From Mytilus edulis (Eukaryota > Mollusca > Bivalvia > Mytilida > Mytilidae), in NCBI RefSeq assembly GCF_963676685.1, contig NC_092350.1, positions 10,436,958 to 10,500,957 on the forward strand: a DNA stretch of 64,000 nt, given 5' to 3'. The position numbers and the translations under genes are program-made. The notes below the pieces were generated by a model. The model had not been told where the DNA came from. It did not search any database and saw only the letters and a list, made by a program, of their open reading frames with translations. Of this stretch, positions 12,708 to 22,884 are shown piece by piece; positions within the stretch are counted from its first letter, which is position 1, and the number at the start of each line of letters is the position of its first letter.

Positions 12708-12780
12708 ATGTTACTATTTTCATTTGTGATAGTGTGTATTGTCTATCTTACACTCGCAGCGACTGACAGATCATCAAAAG
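12708..12780 (+). other. Ig-like gene, exon 1 (signal peptide)
   Basis: ATG at 12708, 24 codons plus one base, then GTGTGT donor. The translation is a hydrophobic leader (MLLFSFVIVCIVYLTLAA) followed by TDRSSK. Confidence 0.7.
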
Positions 12781-15700
12781 GTGTGTATGTGTATTGTATA
12801 TATATATGTTGACCCACTTTATAACCGTAACTTGTTATTTTCAATCTTTCAACTTGTTATACATCTTTCAAATGAGGCAAATTTTTTTTGGTTATTTACT
12901 AATGAAAATTTGTCTGTACTTAAATATTTAGGGAGCTATATTATTATACATGTCTAGATGATCTAGATGTTAGACGAAATGTTAATTGATGTATGTAATA
13001 ACAATTATTGATAATTGTAATGATTTTATGGTTCTGATCCTGCCTGAAATTAAATGTATGTGATTTTTATAGAATGAAGATAATAACATTTGTCTGAACT
13101 TTTCTTAATGTTTCATTTTATTATATAAAAATGTTTTTTCTGTTACAAATCATGATGTATTGTTCTATGTGTACATGTTATGCTGCCCATCAAGGGCCCT
13201 TGATTGGAAAAATATTCTATTCTATTCTATTCTATTCTATTCTATTCTATTCTATTCTATTCTATTCTATTCTATTCTATTCTATTCTATTCTATTCTAT
13301 TCTATTCTATTCTATTCTATTCTATTCTATTCTATTCTATTCTATTCTATTCTATTCTATTCTATTCTGTTATCTCTCATTGAAAAAGAGGGATTGAATT
13401 AATCACCAGCAGTATATACCTTTTGGGTTAAAAAATGCACATCTGCAATGTTTGTTGTATTTGTTCTGGAAATCATTAGTTAGATAGTTAGCACAATCAT
13501 AAATACAACAACGAAATTAACTGATATATAGAGGGCAAATGAAAGAAACGAGTTCCATGCCAAACTGATCCTGTTTGATCAAAGGCTATAGGCTAAGAAC
13601 GAAAAGTATCATTCTAATTTTTCAGTTTTGATAGATGTACAAAAAGACCGGCTGGTATTTGGTCAAACAGTTGAGTTAGTTTGTCATCTGCAAGGCTCTT
13701 TACACTTAGCGGATGGCAGCAGTCGACAGTGGTCTGGTGGGATTTTCAACAAAGTTCTTAGTTTGAACGGATATTCTTCTGATATAAACAAATATCAAGA
13801 AGTTATTAAAACCAACACAGAATTTCGTCTTCGAGTGTTAAATTTCAATGAATCCGACGCCAACCAATATTATAAGTGTGTTTATGGATTCAAATATAAT
13901 GAGACTAAATTAGATCTAACGAAGAAACCGTATGAATGTAAGTGCAGTCTTATCATATATATGGGATTTTATATCGAGTCATATCTTTTTACTAACCAAA
14001 CCAAGCAAGATTTGTTTCAGTCAATCTAAAGCAAGCATTTTTTTCAACATTCGTACAGACAAAGACATATGATATACTCTGTGAGGTTTGAAGTCTCTAC
14101 GTATTGTAGAAATTTTGGTATGAAATGTCAAATTGAATGCCTAAAAAATATAAACAATTATTTAGACATGTATTAAAAAGGAACCGAGTATTTGTTTTCC
14201 ACGTACATGTTTGTGAACCAAACCATTTACTTCATAAGACTTTATATAGGAATCACCTTGTATGTCATCTGGCTGTAAGGAAATCTCCTCTTAAATACCG
14301 GGATATATAGACAATAACTGTTTAGTGTCTTTAAATATCAGCTGTATTTGTACGAGGCTAGGAAACAAGGTGTATGCGAGCTTTTAGCGAGCTACTACAC
14401 CTGTTTCGAGCCGAGTACAAATACAGCTGATATTTAAAGACACTAAACAGTTATTGTCTTTATCCTGCAATTAATTCTGTATATTGTTTGTGTTTTGAAA
14501 GACACAAAAACTAACATATTTAGCATTTATTTTCGATTTGCAATCCCTTGAGGCCCGCGTAGTAATATCAAAATCAAACATTACGCTGAAGACGGGTTCA
14601 CAAAAAAAGAATCTCCAATGGTCAACAATATGATACATGGCTCAAGGTGAATAATTGTCTATTTCAACATAACAACTAATTTCAACAGTAAAAACAAATA
14701 ACAAAACAATTTCAAATTTGAAACAGAAGTGTACGAGTTGTCCTACGCTTCAGACTTGACATTCACTAAACATGCATGCTGAAATTGACATGGTTGATTT
14801 TGTAACACAATCATACACATTCAAGTTTTGAAATCGACAATTGTCATCGTCATTGGAATGCAACTGGAATACACATTCTGAGGTCATCACACAGGTTCAA
14901 ACAATACTCAGTCCGGCAGTGGGCGGAGCTTCAAAGCGATATCTGTATAGTATACAGATACAGCATAGCGATATCTGTAGGGCTGTATCTGTATAGTAGG
15001 ACACCCAATTGCAGGATAAAGTTAAATGAAACATCACACAAGACTTGCATGAAGAAATTTGATTGTTACAAAGGGAGATAATGGGATTTTTTAAAAACTT
15101 TTTCAATGTTGAACGTGGGCGCAATTCCTCTCAAACCTCTGAGTGGATTTCAATTAAACTTCACACATGTAAATCACATAATATATAAAGATGTGCCTGA
15201 AGAAATTTTATTGCAGTCAAATTGTTGCTTGAGTTTTTTTTATTTGAAGACTGTTAGGGGGAGATTGGTATCACCTTAGTTTGTGAGCTTGCTCAACGTA
15301 CCTAAATTTTCACTTGCGGCTCAGTTGAATTATAATGAGGCAAACTTGGCAATAATTTGAAAAATGACTTTGCGAGAAAAACTGAATGGCAAGGTTTTTT
15401 TTATCTCAATAGAAATAAGCCAATATGTTCCCAAAATGTTAAAATGTTCTACCTCATCTGCTTTTGAACATGCTTTATTACTCTCTACTTTAGATATACC
15501 AAGTAAAAGTGAAATTGACACGCAGTTTAACATAAACAACGAAAGTAAAATTGTGACGACGTATGTAAGATTTCAGAAAATGTATCCAGAACCTCAGTGT
15601 GTTGTTTATGCTAATGTAAGTGCGTATTTCCTCCCTTATTACTTGGAATTTACTTAATTCCTCTTTCTGAAAACTAGCTATATACGTCAATAATTTCTCA

Positions 15701-18105
15701 GAACAATCTTATTATTCTGTAAAACTGTAGTGGGAATTTATTATTATTCCTATGAGTCATCATTTCCTCATTTAATAATATTATATAAATACACCTAATA
15801 TATCTCAGGTTGTATAACAAATCAAATCACATCCAAAAATAATTGTTATCTTATCTTATAAGTTTCACATTTATTTTTACCTGCCAAATAATACTATTGG
15901 ACACTGTATTGTTGGTTTTAGAAGGGAAAAACGGCAACAGGGATAACCGATGGTAATTCAAAAAATAATATATTTTGCATACAGTTTGGTTTCAACAATT
16001 TTATATGATCTCGCCATTGTTAATGTATGATACTAGGTCAATCTTTACAAATAAAGCGGTCCATAATTTGATAATGTTATTTAAACCCATTTATTAACAG
16101 TATAATGGTATTTCCCTTTATAAAGAACATATTATAATTTGTTCCTGTGCAATTATACATTAGTGTTACAACCTGTAAACCACTAATACCCTTTGCCAAA
16201 TATTTGCATAATTTTCTAGCCAGCGTTTTTATTTTTTTGAAAACAATTGGAATCTTAAATGATCCTTCAATCTTATAAAATAATTGATATAGGTTATTTA
16301 AGACTAATGAACGTCAGTGAGACACCCGAAAGAGGGAGGCTTGAACTGGGTTCAGATACGGATCTTACGCGATTATATGCATAAGGCAGCAACCATTTGA
16401 TTTTCGGGGGGGGGGGGGGGGGGGGGGCTATGGGTTTTTTTTCTGGACAAAATTTTTTTTTTTTTCGCCACACAATCTATTTTTTTCGCGACAAGTCGAA
16501 AACAATTTTTTTCTTTCAATTTTAGCATTACATATAGTGGCAGCTGAGGATGAAACAAACAATTTTTTTTTCTGAGAATCATAAACAATTAGAGAACATG
16601 AGAATTATTTTTTTCTCCAAAAACTGGAAACAAAGTTTTTTTAAAAAAAAAAACCATAGCCCCCCCCCCCCCCCCCCGAAAATCAAATGGTTGCTGCCTA
16701 ACGTTTATATAGTCTGAAACTATAAACAACTGCCATACAAGTGGAAGGTTTAGATAGCTAATCAGGTGAAATCCGCCATTTTCGTCGTCAAATGCCTGTA
16801 CAAAGTCAGGAATATTACAGTTGTTTTCCGTTCGTTTCTCTGGTTTATTTAGTCCAGTGTTTTGTTTTGTCAGTTTTTAAATTTACCTACCTAAGAGTAT
16901 GGTATTTTTCTTAATACTTTTTTTTGTAAACCATACAAAGAACTACCGGTACATGTATGTGTTCATGCATTTTAAGTAAGGGTATACCTAAAGGGATTGC
17001 CTGTTTTTGCAGATTATTTTTTATTTTTTGCAGAAATCATCGGTAAACATGACAATTGAAAGTAAGAAAACTATTGGTTTGTTTCTAAATGTTTCACTCA
17101 ATTCAGAAATTAAGACAGCAGAATGTTGTGGAAGAGTAATCACAATGGTATGTTTAGTAGGAACACGTGAAATAGTCAGAAAAACAATGAAGATTCCGGA
17201 GTGTGATGGTAAGTACATTTAAAGTTATCTCTGTTTCATATGGTAAACGCAGGTGCCCGTTTCAAAGATGTGGGGTAGTATTTATGATTGTTTTTGTGCA
17301 ATAAGTTTAACTTCCATTTTCTCATTTTCTTATTAAACCGAATCTGAAGATGTTACGAAATTTGTCGGTTTCTGAGTATTTGTAAATATGCATCCAACAA
17401 CTTTGTTCTGATGTGCATGTGTCATATTAGTTGGCTTCAACTTAAAAAAAATAATGAAAATAGTAATTACCCAATGCAAAGCAAAAGATACGATTGAGAT
17501 GATAAAACAAGGACGTATCGTATTATAATAACAAAATATCAGGATACATTAGATTGAAACTTATTCAGCCATTGCACTTATCAGCAGAATAATTAGGGTC
17601 GTTGTCTGATCTGCTGAAATAGTTGCATGTTTTCCATTATTCAATTGCTCTATAATTAGTTATATACAATGTTTTCTTAGAAATGATGACATACTAGGTT
17701 ATACCAAGGTCTAAATAGTGACCCTTTCAATTGAAATATAATACTGCCATTACGTTTTTCTTGAAATAAGAAACAGGTCTCTTTAAAAATATCTCGAGTT
17801 CAATTCTCCAAAAAGATAGTCTTTGTTAGTATACAGAAATTATTTTTGATAAAATGACTTAACTCGTTAACATTTTTGATTTGGCTTTTGATAATGTTTG
17901 TGGCAGTCTCCATCCTAGATTTTTTAAAGACAAATACGGCCTAATATTTTTCTCTTATTTTGACATTTGTGTTTTCTGTTTTGTTTCAGATCGGGTCGAA
18001 ATAGTCAAGTTGTCAGGGATAACAGTGATTGTTTTACCAATCGTGTCCATAGTATTGGTCTGTTTAGTTAGTTTGGTACTGGTGTGCAAAAGAAAAAACA
18101 AGTAA
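12708..18105 (+). CDS. type I membrane protein with Ig-like domains (five-exon model, 265 aa)
   Basis: Inferred exons: 12708-12780, 13626-13937, 15494-15615, 17034-17208 and 17990-18105. All have GT/AG borders and phases that fit (1, 1, 0, 1), giving 798 nt with no internal stop. Residues 1-18 form a signal peptide. Residues 25-126 form a V-like Ig domain with Cys44, Trp60 and the YYKC end at Cys109, on one phase 1-1 exon as is usual for Ig modules. Residues 129-226 look like a second, divergent Ig-like region (Cys164, Cys200, Cys201, Cys209, Cys226) split over two exons. A hydrophobic helix at 237-259 and the short basic tail CKRKNK follow. Six N-glycosylation sequons are visible. It is probably a surface adhesion or recognition protein; ligand and role are unknown. 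The last donor may be used, see the alternative exon at 19325. Confidence 0.75.
12970..13368 (+). repeat. probable LINE 3' UTR ending in an expanded ATTCT microsatellite
   Basis: In intron 1, a short block CATCAAGGGCCCTTGATTGG (13189-13208) runs into about 31 pure ATTCT units (13213-13368). CR1-type LINEs often end in such short repeats, so this may be a 3' UTR fragment with an expanded tail. The left edge is uncertain. Confidence 0.55.
13626..13937 (+). other. Ig-like gene, exon 2 (V-like domain)
   Basis: The acceptor is TTTTTCAG and the donor GTAAGT. The exon is 312 nt, phase 1 to phase 1, and encodes the complete Cys44-Cys109 domain. Confidence 0.8.
14309..14459. repeat. perfect 45-bp inverted repeat (hairpin)
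   Basis: Arms at 14309-14353 and 14415-14459 are perfect reverse complements. The 61-nt middle pairs further (GGCTAGGAAACAAGGTGTA against TACACCTGTTTCGAGCC). It lies in intron 2 of the Ig-like gene. Confidence 0.9.
14459..15020. mobile_element. possible MITE next to the hairpin
   Basis: TTTATCCTGCAATT at 14459-14472 is matched by its reverse complement at 15007-15020. The right part holds repeated GATATCTGTA and CTGTATAGTATACAG motifs. No transposase and no clear target duplication. It may form one composite foldback element together with the hairpin on its left. Confidence 0.55.
15494..15615 (+). other. Ig-like gene, exon 3
   Basis: The acceptor is CTCTCTACTTTAG and the donor GTAAGT; 122 nt, phase 1 to phase 0. 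The upstream acceptor at 15412 also fits the phase but would create a TAA at the junction, which is why 15494 was chosen. Confidence 0.65.
16384..16699. mobile_element. foldback MITE with poly-G/poly-C arms
   Basis: Left arm AGGCAGCAACCATTTGATTT, then TTCG, a run of about 22 G and GCTATGG; the right arm is the reverse complement, ending at 16699. The centre is T/A homopolymer-rich. The minus-strand ORF across it is low-complexity and not a gene. It lies in intron 3 of the Ig-like gene. Confidence 0.85.
17034..17208 (+). other. Ig-like gene, exon 4
   Basis: The acceptor is TTATTTTTTGCAG and the donor GTAAGT; 175 nt, phase 0 to phase 1. It encodes a cysteine-rich half domain ending in IPECD. 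Confidence 0.72.
17990..18105 (+). other. Ig-like gene, exon 5 (transmembrane helix)
   Basis: The acceptor is TTTTGTTTCAG. It encodes a juxtamembrane stretch, a helix of about 23 hydrophobic residues and CKRKNK before TAA. The stop overlaps a good donor (CAA|GTAAGA at 18102), so the exon may be internal. Confidence 0.7.
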
Positions 18106-18189
18106 GATTCACAATTTATATCAATAGAAAAGTAGATGCTGATTTGAGGATATATAAACGTTACAACAATAATAATAAAACTCGACAAT

Positions 18190-18265
18190 ACAGGTTTATC
18201 AATAACATTAACGGTACCAAATTCTTGCACCAGATGCGCATTTCGACAATACATTTATCAAAATA
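18190..18265 (+). repeat. dispersed repeat fragment
   Basis: The block CACCAGATGCGCATTTCGAC and the preceding ATCAATAACATTAACGG match in outline a repeat I recall from mussel DNA. Short and non-coding. Confidence 0.45.
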
Positions 18266-20384
18266 GACAGGTATAGATGACCAATGATAGACAGTTGTCA
18301 TTTGGGTGTAATACCTCCAAGTCATAGTATGTCAAATCTGTTTGCATACAAAAATAGGTCGAAAAAATATTCCCTTGAATTCAACAGTTATAGGTAATTA
18401 ATCCTTCATTTCATTGCAATAAAACATTTCTGGGTTATAAACATACTTCTTGGGTACTAAATATGTCAAAGCACCTTTATCTTTTTTATTTGGGGTTTCT
18501 ATATACATTATTTTATTTTTTTGAAACTTACACACCGGTAAAAAAAAAAAGTGAACATTTGATTGGTTAACTTCCAGTGATAGTTATTTTTCTTATATGC
18601 AATGAAATGTTATTTGCAATTGTTTCTATGGTACTGACCAGGATAATACTTTACTCATGCCAAGTATTTCTTTATTTGAAACAAAGATAAATTCTGGACT
18701 TTTTTTTGGGAAAGTGCAAATTAAGCAAAGACTTATAAGGGAAAATCAATGATGGCATTACACCTTACCGAAAGGAAAGCTCTAAATATTCCATGTTGAT
18801 AAGTAATTTTAAATAGTCGATGGCATGCATAACACACACACCAAGTTTTCAATGGACGACCACTGACGAATTTCCTGATCTCGGTGACGCAAATGGTATT
18901 CTAGCCTAGCGTACCCCTGCACACTTGGTCACTTCTTTCGATACCTACAATACTCGGTGGATTTTAGTGTGATGTATACTTGCGATATCACCCTAAATAG
19001 AATCATGGGGTTAAAAATGATTTTAAAGACAATAAAAAATTTCTTCATTTCAGTATTATCATATAAAAATAATAAGATGTTAAATGATTTCCAATTAGGC
19101 ATTTCTCCACCAAAAATCGAATGGCCTATTAAAAATATAAAAAAATAGATCACTGTACGGCCCTCTTAACAATAAGTATTAGTATAAAAAATGTTACAGA
19201 ACAGATTTGGTCAAACAATCAATAATCTTCGTCCGTGTTGTATTATACAACAATACACAATCAAATTGTAACATGAAACAATGAACTTGATTTGATTATA
19301 TGTTTATTATTTTATTCTTTTTAGGTCTGATTATTTGAAATCTGGAACAAACGAATGCTGAGAAATCGTGCTCAAGAAATGCTATATAGCACAGATGTTC
19401 GGAAGAAGACTTTCCGGAAGTCGCCGGAGCGTAATCGGCGAAGGATGAGTAGCTATGAAGCACAATGTTAAAACTCACAGTTGTAAACACAAGCTTCGCG
19501 GAAGCACGAAAACAGTCTCTGTTAAAGTCTCTTTAATCAAAGACCATGCTTTGATCTGCTGCTAAAATACAAGTGCAGCCCTAGAACTATTGAATTGTAA
19601 AAACAATAATTGTCCCTTTACATGCACTTTGTTTGATTGTTTTGCTTTTTCATTTTCAGTCTACTTACATCTAAAGTATAACACGACTAATTATTATTTC
19701 AATTATAGTATAAAGTATCTTACACATAACAAGTGATCTTTAATGTGCATATGGTTTATGATTAAGGTTAAAGTCAAGTATAGACAGCAAAACAAATGAC
19801 ATAAATGCCAAAATAGATCTAATGAACAACATGTATGCATGCAGTACATACTATCCATTTCTTTATTATGAATCGATCAGAACACTAAACGGTAACTAGA
19901 AAGATTACATCTTCTTAGACCAATGAAACGATTCAGAAGTCAGAATTTAGAAATTGGTCAATGTGTTCAATTAAACAACCCTTTCAGGACATATAGATAA
20001 CTGTATTTACAGTTTTCACCTCCTCTTTTATATCTTTTTTGCATCAATAAGACATCGCTTTCAAAATCTGGTAGATGTATCATTTGTCATTTGATTTGTA
20101 CGAGTATCTTTGATTAAACTAGAGTTTTGAAATGTATGAAAAATGATGCAATGTATTTAGGTTAACATATCACTGTCAAAGTCATAACGGCTTTGCTATT
20201 ATATAAATGAGTATCGTTTTACGTACATGTTATTTTTTTTATATTATTTTACAATTGTTGTTTCATTAAAAATGTTTGAAAACTTCAAATGTACTTTGAT
20301 TCATAAAGAACGTGGCCTCTTTGACATCATTACCATAATCAATTTTGGGGCGTTGACTATCAAACTTATCGTTTACACAAGAAT
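18266..20384. other. intergenic or 3' intron/UTR of the Ig-like gene
   Basis: AT-rich. Apart from the candidate exon at 19325 I see no coding signal; the short overlapping ORFs at 18929-19153 are on both strands of AT-rich DNA. Confidence 0.5.
19325..19361 (+). other. possible alternative terminal exon of the Ig-like gene
   Basis: If the donor at 18102 is used (phase 2), the acceptor TTATTCTTTTTAG at 19324 continues the frame as K-SDYLKSGTNEC and then stops at 19359-19361. This would lengthen the cytoplasmic tail by 11 residues and add a possible tyrosine site. Confidence 0.4.
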
Positions 20385-20775
20385 AAGAAGATGTGACAAG
20401 CCGCCCATGGAGATCAAATGACACAGACATCATCAACTACAGGTCACAGAACGGCCTTCAACAATGTGCACATTTCAAACATCATAGTAATCTATAAAAT
20501 ACCTCGAAAAAAAAACCAATTCGAACAAGACATATAACGGTCTGATTTAAGGACAAAACTATAAACAAACAAAAAACAAATATGATATACAGCAACTAAA
20601 GACAATCTTGATTTTGAACAGGCCGTGAAATCCAGAACGTGGCGGGGTCAAATAGCGCCAAACATTACCCCTAACCTAGGGCAGTGGTGTAACAGACCGA
20701 CATAATAGCAATCTATGAAAATCAGTTGAAAAACCTAACTCGTCAGATTAATACAAAACGCATAAAAACACAACT
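20385..20775 (+). repeat. dispersed repeat family A, copy 3
   Basis: Block order as in copies 1 and 2: AAATGACACAGACATCATCA, ACTACAGGTCACAGAACGG, CCTTCAACAATG, GTGGCGGGGTCAAATAG, CCTAACCTAGGGCAGTGGTG and AAAATCAGTTGAAAAACC. Confidence 0.65.
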
Positions 20776-21459
20776 AATCACATCTATACATAACACATAA
20801 CACATCAAACCATCAAACCATAACAACAACACACAAGACACATAGTACAGGTTTGAGAGAACTTGCAGTTATTAAAAACTTGTTGAAAGCAAATAAGAAC
20901 TTATAGAAAATCATGTGTCTATATAAGACTAAAATATTAATCAGCACGCATACAACGTCCAATAGATTTAGTGTAACACCGTTATAAATAATCAAAGAAT
21001 AACATTACATTGTGCAATTCCAAAATTATAGGTATTGCCCAATTGTAGAGCAGTAAAAGTACACAACTTTGTTTGGACTTTTATACAGTTTACCACCAAT
21101 GACCTCTTAAACAAATGACTTTATTTCTAATAAAAGTTGGGTTTTTTTTCGTCTTTCAATTGCAATTCGTATCGCGCATGAACATGATACAGTGCATACA
21201 ACATATTGTTTAAATAAATTAATTAACGAAGTTGATTTCGATTGTTTTTTTTATTATCAAATTTACTTATTATATTTTACATTGGAGTCTATCCACTGTG
21301 AATATATCATTCATTCTATAATATACATTGTGTATAAATATTTGATCTTGTTTTCAGTTACTGCGAGCAATATTTTTAGACGGTAATTTTAGCATATATT
21401 TTTAAATGTGCCTGTTTCAAGTAAGGAATATTGCAGAGGAAATAGATACTAGGTCTTAT
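20776..21459. other. intergenic, nothing recognised
   Basis: AT-rich DNA without a supported feature. Confidence 0.55.
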
Positions 21460-21820
21460 GGTGGGTGGTCTGATGCGACCAATTTCCCTTTTTGTATTTT
21501 CACGTTTCTTCTTTTACTTTTCTAAAGCGAAATCGGGAAATTGAGAAATCGAGATAGCAAAATCGAAAAATTGGGAAATCGGGATATCGAGAAATCAAGA
21601 AAACGAAAAACGCGAAATCGAGAAATTCATTTTGCGTTTTCGCATTATCGCTTTCGTGCTTTCTTGCTTTCTCGATTTCCCGATTTCTCGATTTTCCTAT
21701 ATCTCGATTTCCCGATTTCCCGATTTCTCAGTTTCTCGATTTCCCGATTTCACGTTTGAAAAGTGAAAGGAGAAAACACGAAAACGCAAAAAGGCGAAAT
21801 AGTGGCCGCATCCAGTCACC
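21460..21820. repeat. foldback element built of CGATTTC/GAAATCG repeats
   Basis: The ends are imperfect inverted copies (GGTGGGTGGTCTGATGCGAC against GGTGACTGGATGCGGCCAC). Inside, the left half is rich in GAAATCGG and the right half in CCGATTTC, so the whole can fold. The predicted ORFs here are repeat translations. Confidence 0.75.
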
Positions 21821-22212
21821 AAAAAGTCTTGAATTTAAAATGGATTGATTGTATTTATAACACCCCTTCTCAATTTCGAACCTATTATATTTTATAGTCA
21901 TTAGTGTATTGTTGACCTCTATGTTTCTTCTGTTGTTTTTTATTTTTGTATTTCTTAAACGCATCCCCTTGCATTCTTATCTATTGTTTCCAGACTATAC
22001 ATTTTTTTATGAATCAGCAGGCAATGAGACACTGACTATATCTACTAGAGAATAGTTTAAACAAGTAAAAACAATCACGCAATTACAGATTTTCGACAAC
22101 TTTGGATATACATATTCATAATTTCCGATGATAGAGTAGTATTAACTTAAACCAAACGATCAACGATCTGTTATATTAATGAATATTCCTAATAATAGTT
22201 AACTAGAAAATA
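21821..22212. other. intergenic, left flank of the histone cluster
   Basis: AT-rich; nothing recognised. Homology to the histone unit begins at about 22213. Confidence 0.55.
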
Positions 22213-22884
22213 TCGTCTAAATCCGGGAGGTAACTCTGTAGGAATCCTGTACACCTTCAATCCACTTTTTGATTGAAGCTCTGAAAATATATGAAAATAA
22301 AATATTTCAAACTGTATACAAATAAAAATACAAAGATTATAAAAGATGGACCAAATAACTAAATTAATACTTCTTATATTTTCCAATGTGAAAGAGATTT
22401 ATTTCCTTTTACTTAAATTAAAATACAAGAACATATCACACTGCATACATAAGCAGGAGTTAACAATGTGCAATTGCAATTAAAAACAATTAGATTTAAA
22501 AAAAATCTTTTTATACAGTTTTTTTCTTGTTCTAAGGATACAGTTTCAGAGATAGTCCACTCTGCAGACTTAAGAGAGTAAAAGTAAAACTAAACTACAG
22601 CATACCAGTCAGTTATTTAAGCATGGACAGATAAATTTGTAAATAAAAACAGGTGTGCATAATAATTTTTCTAAAAATCACCTTTACCAGTTTCAATAAA
22701 GATGTCCCGGGAAATTGACATTTCAAACATGTTACTATTACATGTATACAATCAGTGCTCATCTTTTAACTACTAATTAGGAATCTTTCTAAATTTAGCA
22801 GCTACATATGTATGAATACTTTATACATGTAGTCATAAGCTTTTGAAATGTACACAGTGCAGCCTCACTTTTTAAATACCACAA
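22213..22884 (-). other. truncated histone unit: H4-upstream spacer without H4
   Basis: This matches 47186-47864 (the spacer upstream of H4) almost base for base, starting at CGTCTAAATCCGGGAGG and including the CTTCAATCC...GATTGAAG promoter motif. It has a 15-bp deletion and a few substitutions. H4 itself, which should lie to the left, is absent, so this is the left edge of the cluster. Confidence 0.9.

Noticed and set aside
13131..13397. FYSIL-repeat ORFs
   Set aside because: They are translations of the ATTCT microsatellite.
15364..15493. Longer exon 3 of the Ig-like gene starting at 15377 or 15413
   Set aside because: Both acceptors give a TAA at the junction with exon 2; the acceptor at 15493 has a strong pyrimidine tract and keeps the frame.
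16373..16588. Lys-rich ORF with a proline run
   Set aside because: It lies wholly in the poly-G/poly-C foldback element.
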